Shown: one piece after another, positions 6,700-6,708 of the stretch | Layout of the letters: each line of letters starts with the position of its first letter | Numbering within the stretch: the stretch's first letter is position 1 | Assembly: GCA_025350445.1 (NCBI GenBank) | Contig: JANXXV010000432.1 | Location: 1 to 6,708 of the forward strand | Reading direction: 5' to 3' | DNA: 6,708 nt | Source: Bryobacteraceae bacterium | GTDB lineage: Bacteria; Acidobacteriota; Terriglobia; Bryobacterales; Bryobacteraceae | Program-made: the position numbers and the translations under genes | The notes under the pieces: model-generated | Seen by the model: the letters and a program-made list of their open reading frames with translations, nothing else | What the model was told of the DNA's origin: nothing | The model's database searches: none

Positions 6700-6708
6700 G
6701 TCAGACAG

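Noticed and set aside
1..6708. CRISPR array, insertion sequence, tRNA or phage attachment site
   Set aside because: No spaced direct repeats, terminal inverted repeats, transposase motifs or tRNA-like cloverleaf were seen. The only clear inverted repeats are the terminator and the two pnp leader hairpins.
6599..6708. Sigma-70 promoter for pnp on the minus strand
   Set aside because: TTTACT and CTTAAT resemble promoter boxes but are only 11 nt apart, so they do not form a usable pair. pnp may be transcribed from beyond the window edge.

Overview
The window looks like a piece of a GC-rich bacterial chromosome. My best guess is an acidobacterium of the Solibacter/Bryobacter kind. This rests on general style only: Tat-exported sugar isomerase-like proteins, apparent TTG starts, and a small membrane PH-like protein. 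Other soil phyla cannot be excluded.

Layout. Positions 1-605 hold the broken 3' two-thirds of a TMEM175-family (DUF1211) potassium-channel gene, spread over at least two reading frames. Then come four plus-strand genes in close succession: a two-helix membrane protein with a bacterial PH-like domain (602-1213), a membrane-anchored DUF218/YdcF-like protein (1217-1819), a fused ABC exporter half-transporter (1823-3562), and a Tat-exported sugar phosphate isomerase/epimerase-like TIM barrel (3592-4434). The first three are separated by only 3 nt each and are probably one transcript. The isomerase has its own good ribosome binding site 29 nt after the exporter. Facing them on the minus strand is pnp (4484-6598), encoding a full-length polynucleotide phosphorylase. 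An intrinsic terminator whose U-tract serves pnp lies between the convergent ends.

How the genes may work together. The DUF218 protein, PH-like protein and ABC exporter are all envelope proteins and plausibly act in envelope or export functions, but no substrate can be read from the sequence. pnp is an unrelated housekeeping gene of RNA turnover. Its leader (6599-6708) contains two stem-loops. The one nearest the gene can pair the whole Shine-Dalgarno sequence, which suggests post-transcriptional control, as is known for E. coli pnp by a different mechanism.

I do not see a new defence, mobile or CRISPR-type system. The points most worth a second look are the SD-sequestering pnp leader, the frameshifted TMEM175 gene, and the ABC half-transporter with Asp in place of the catalytic Glu and no partner gene beside it.
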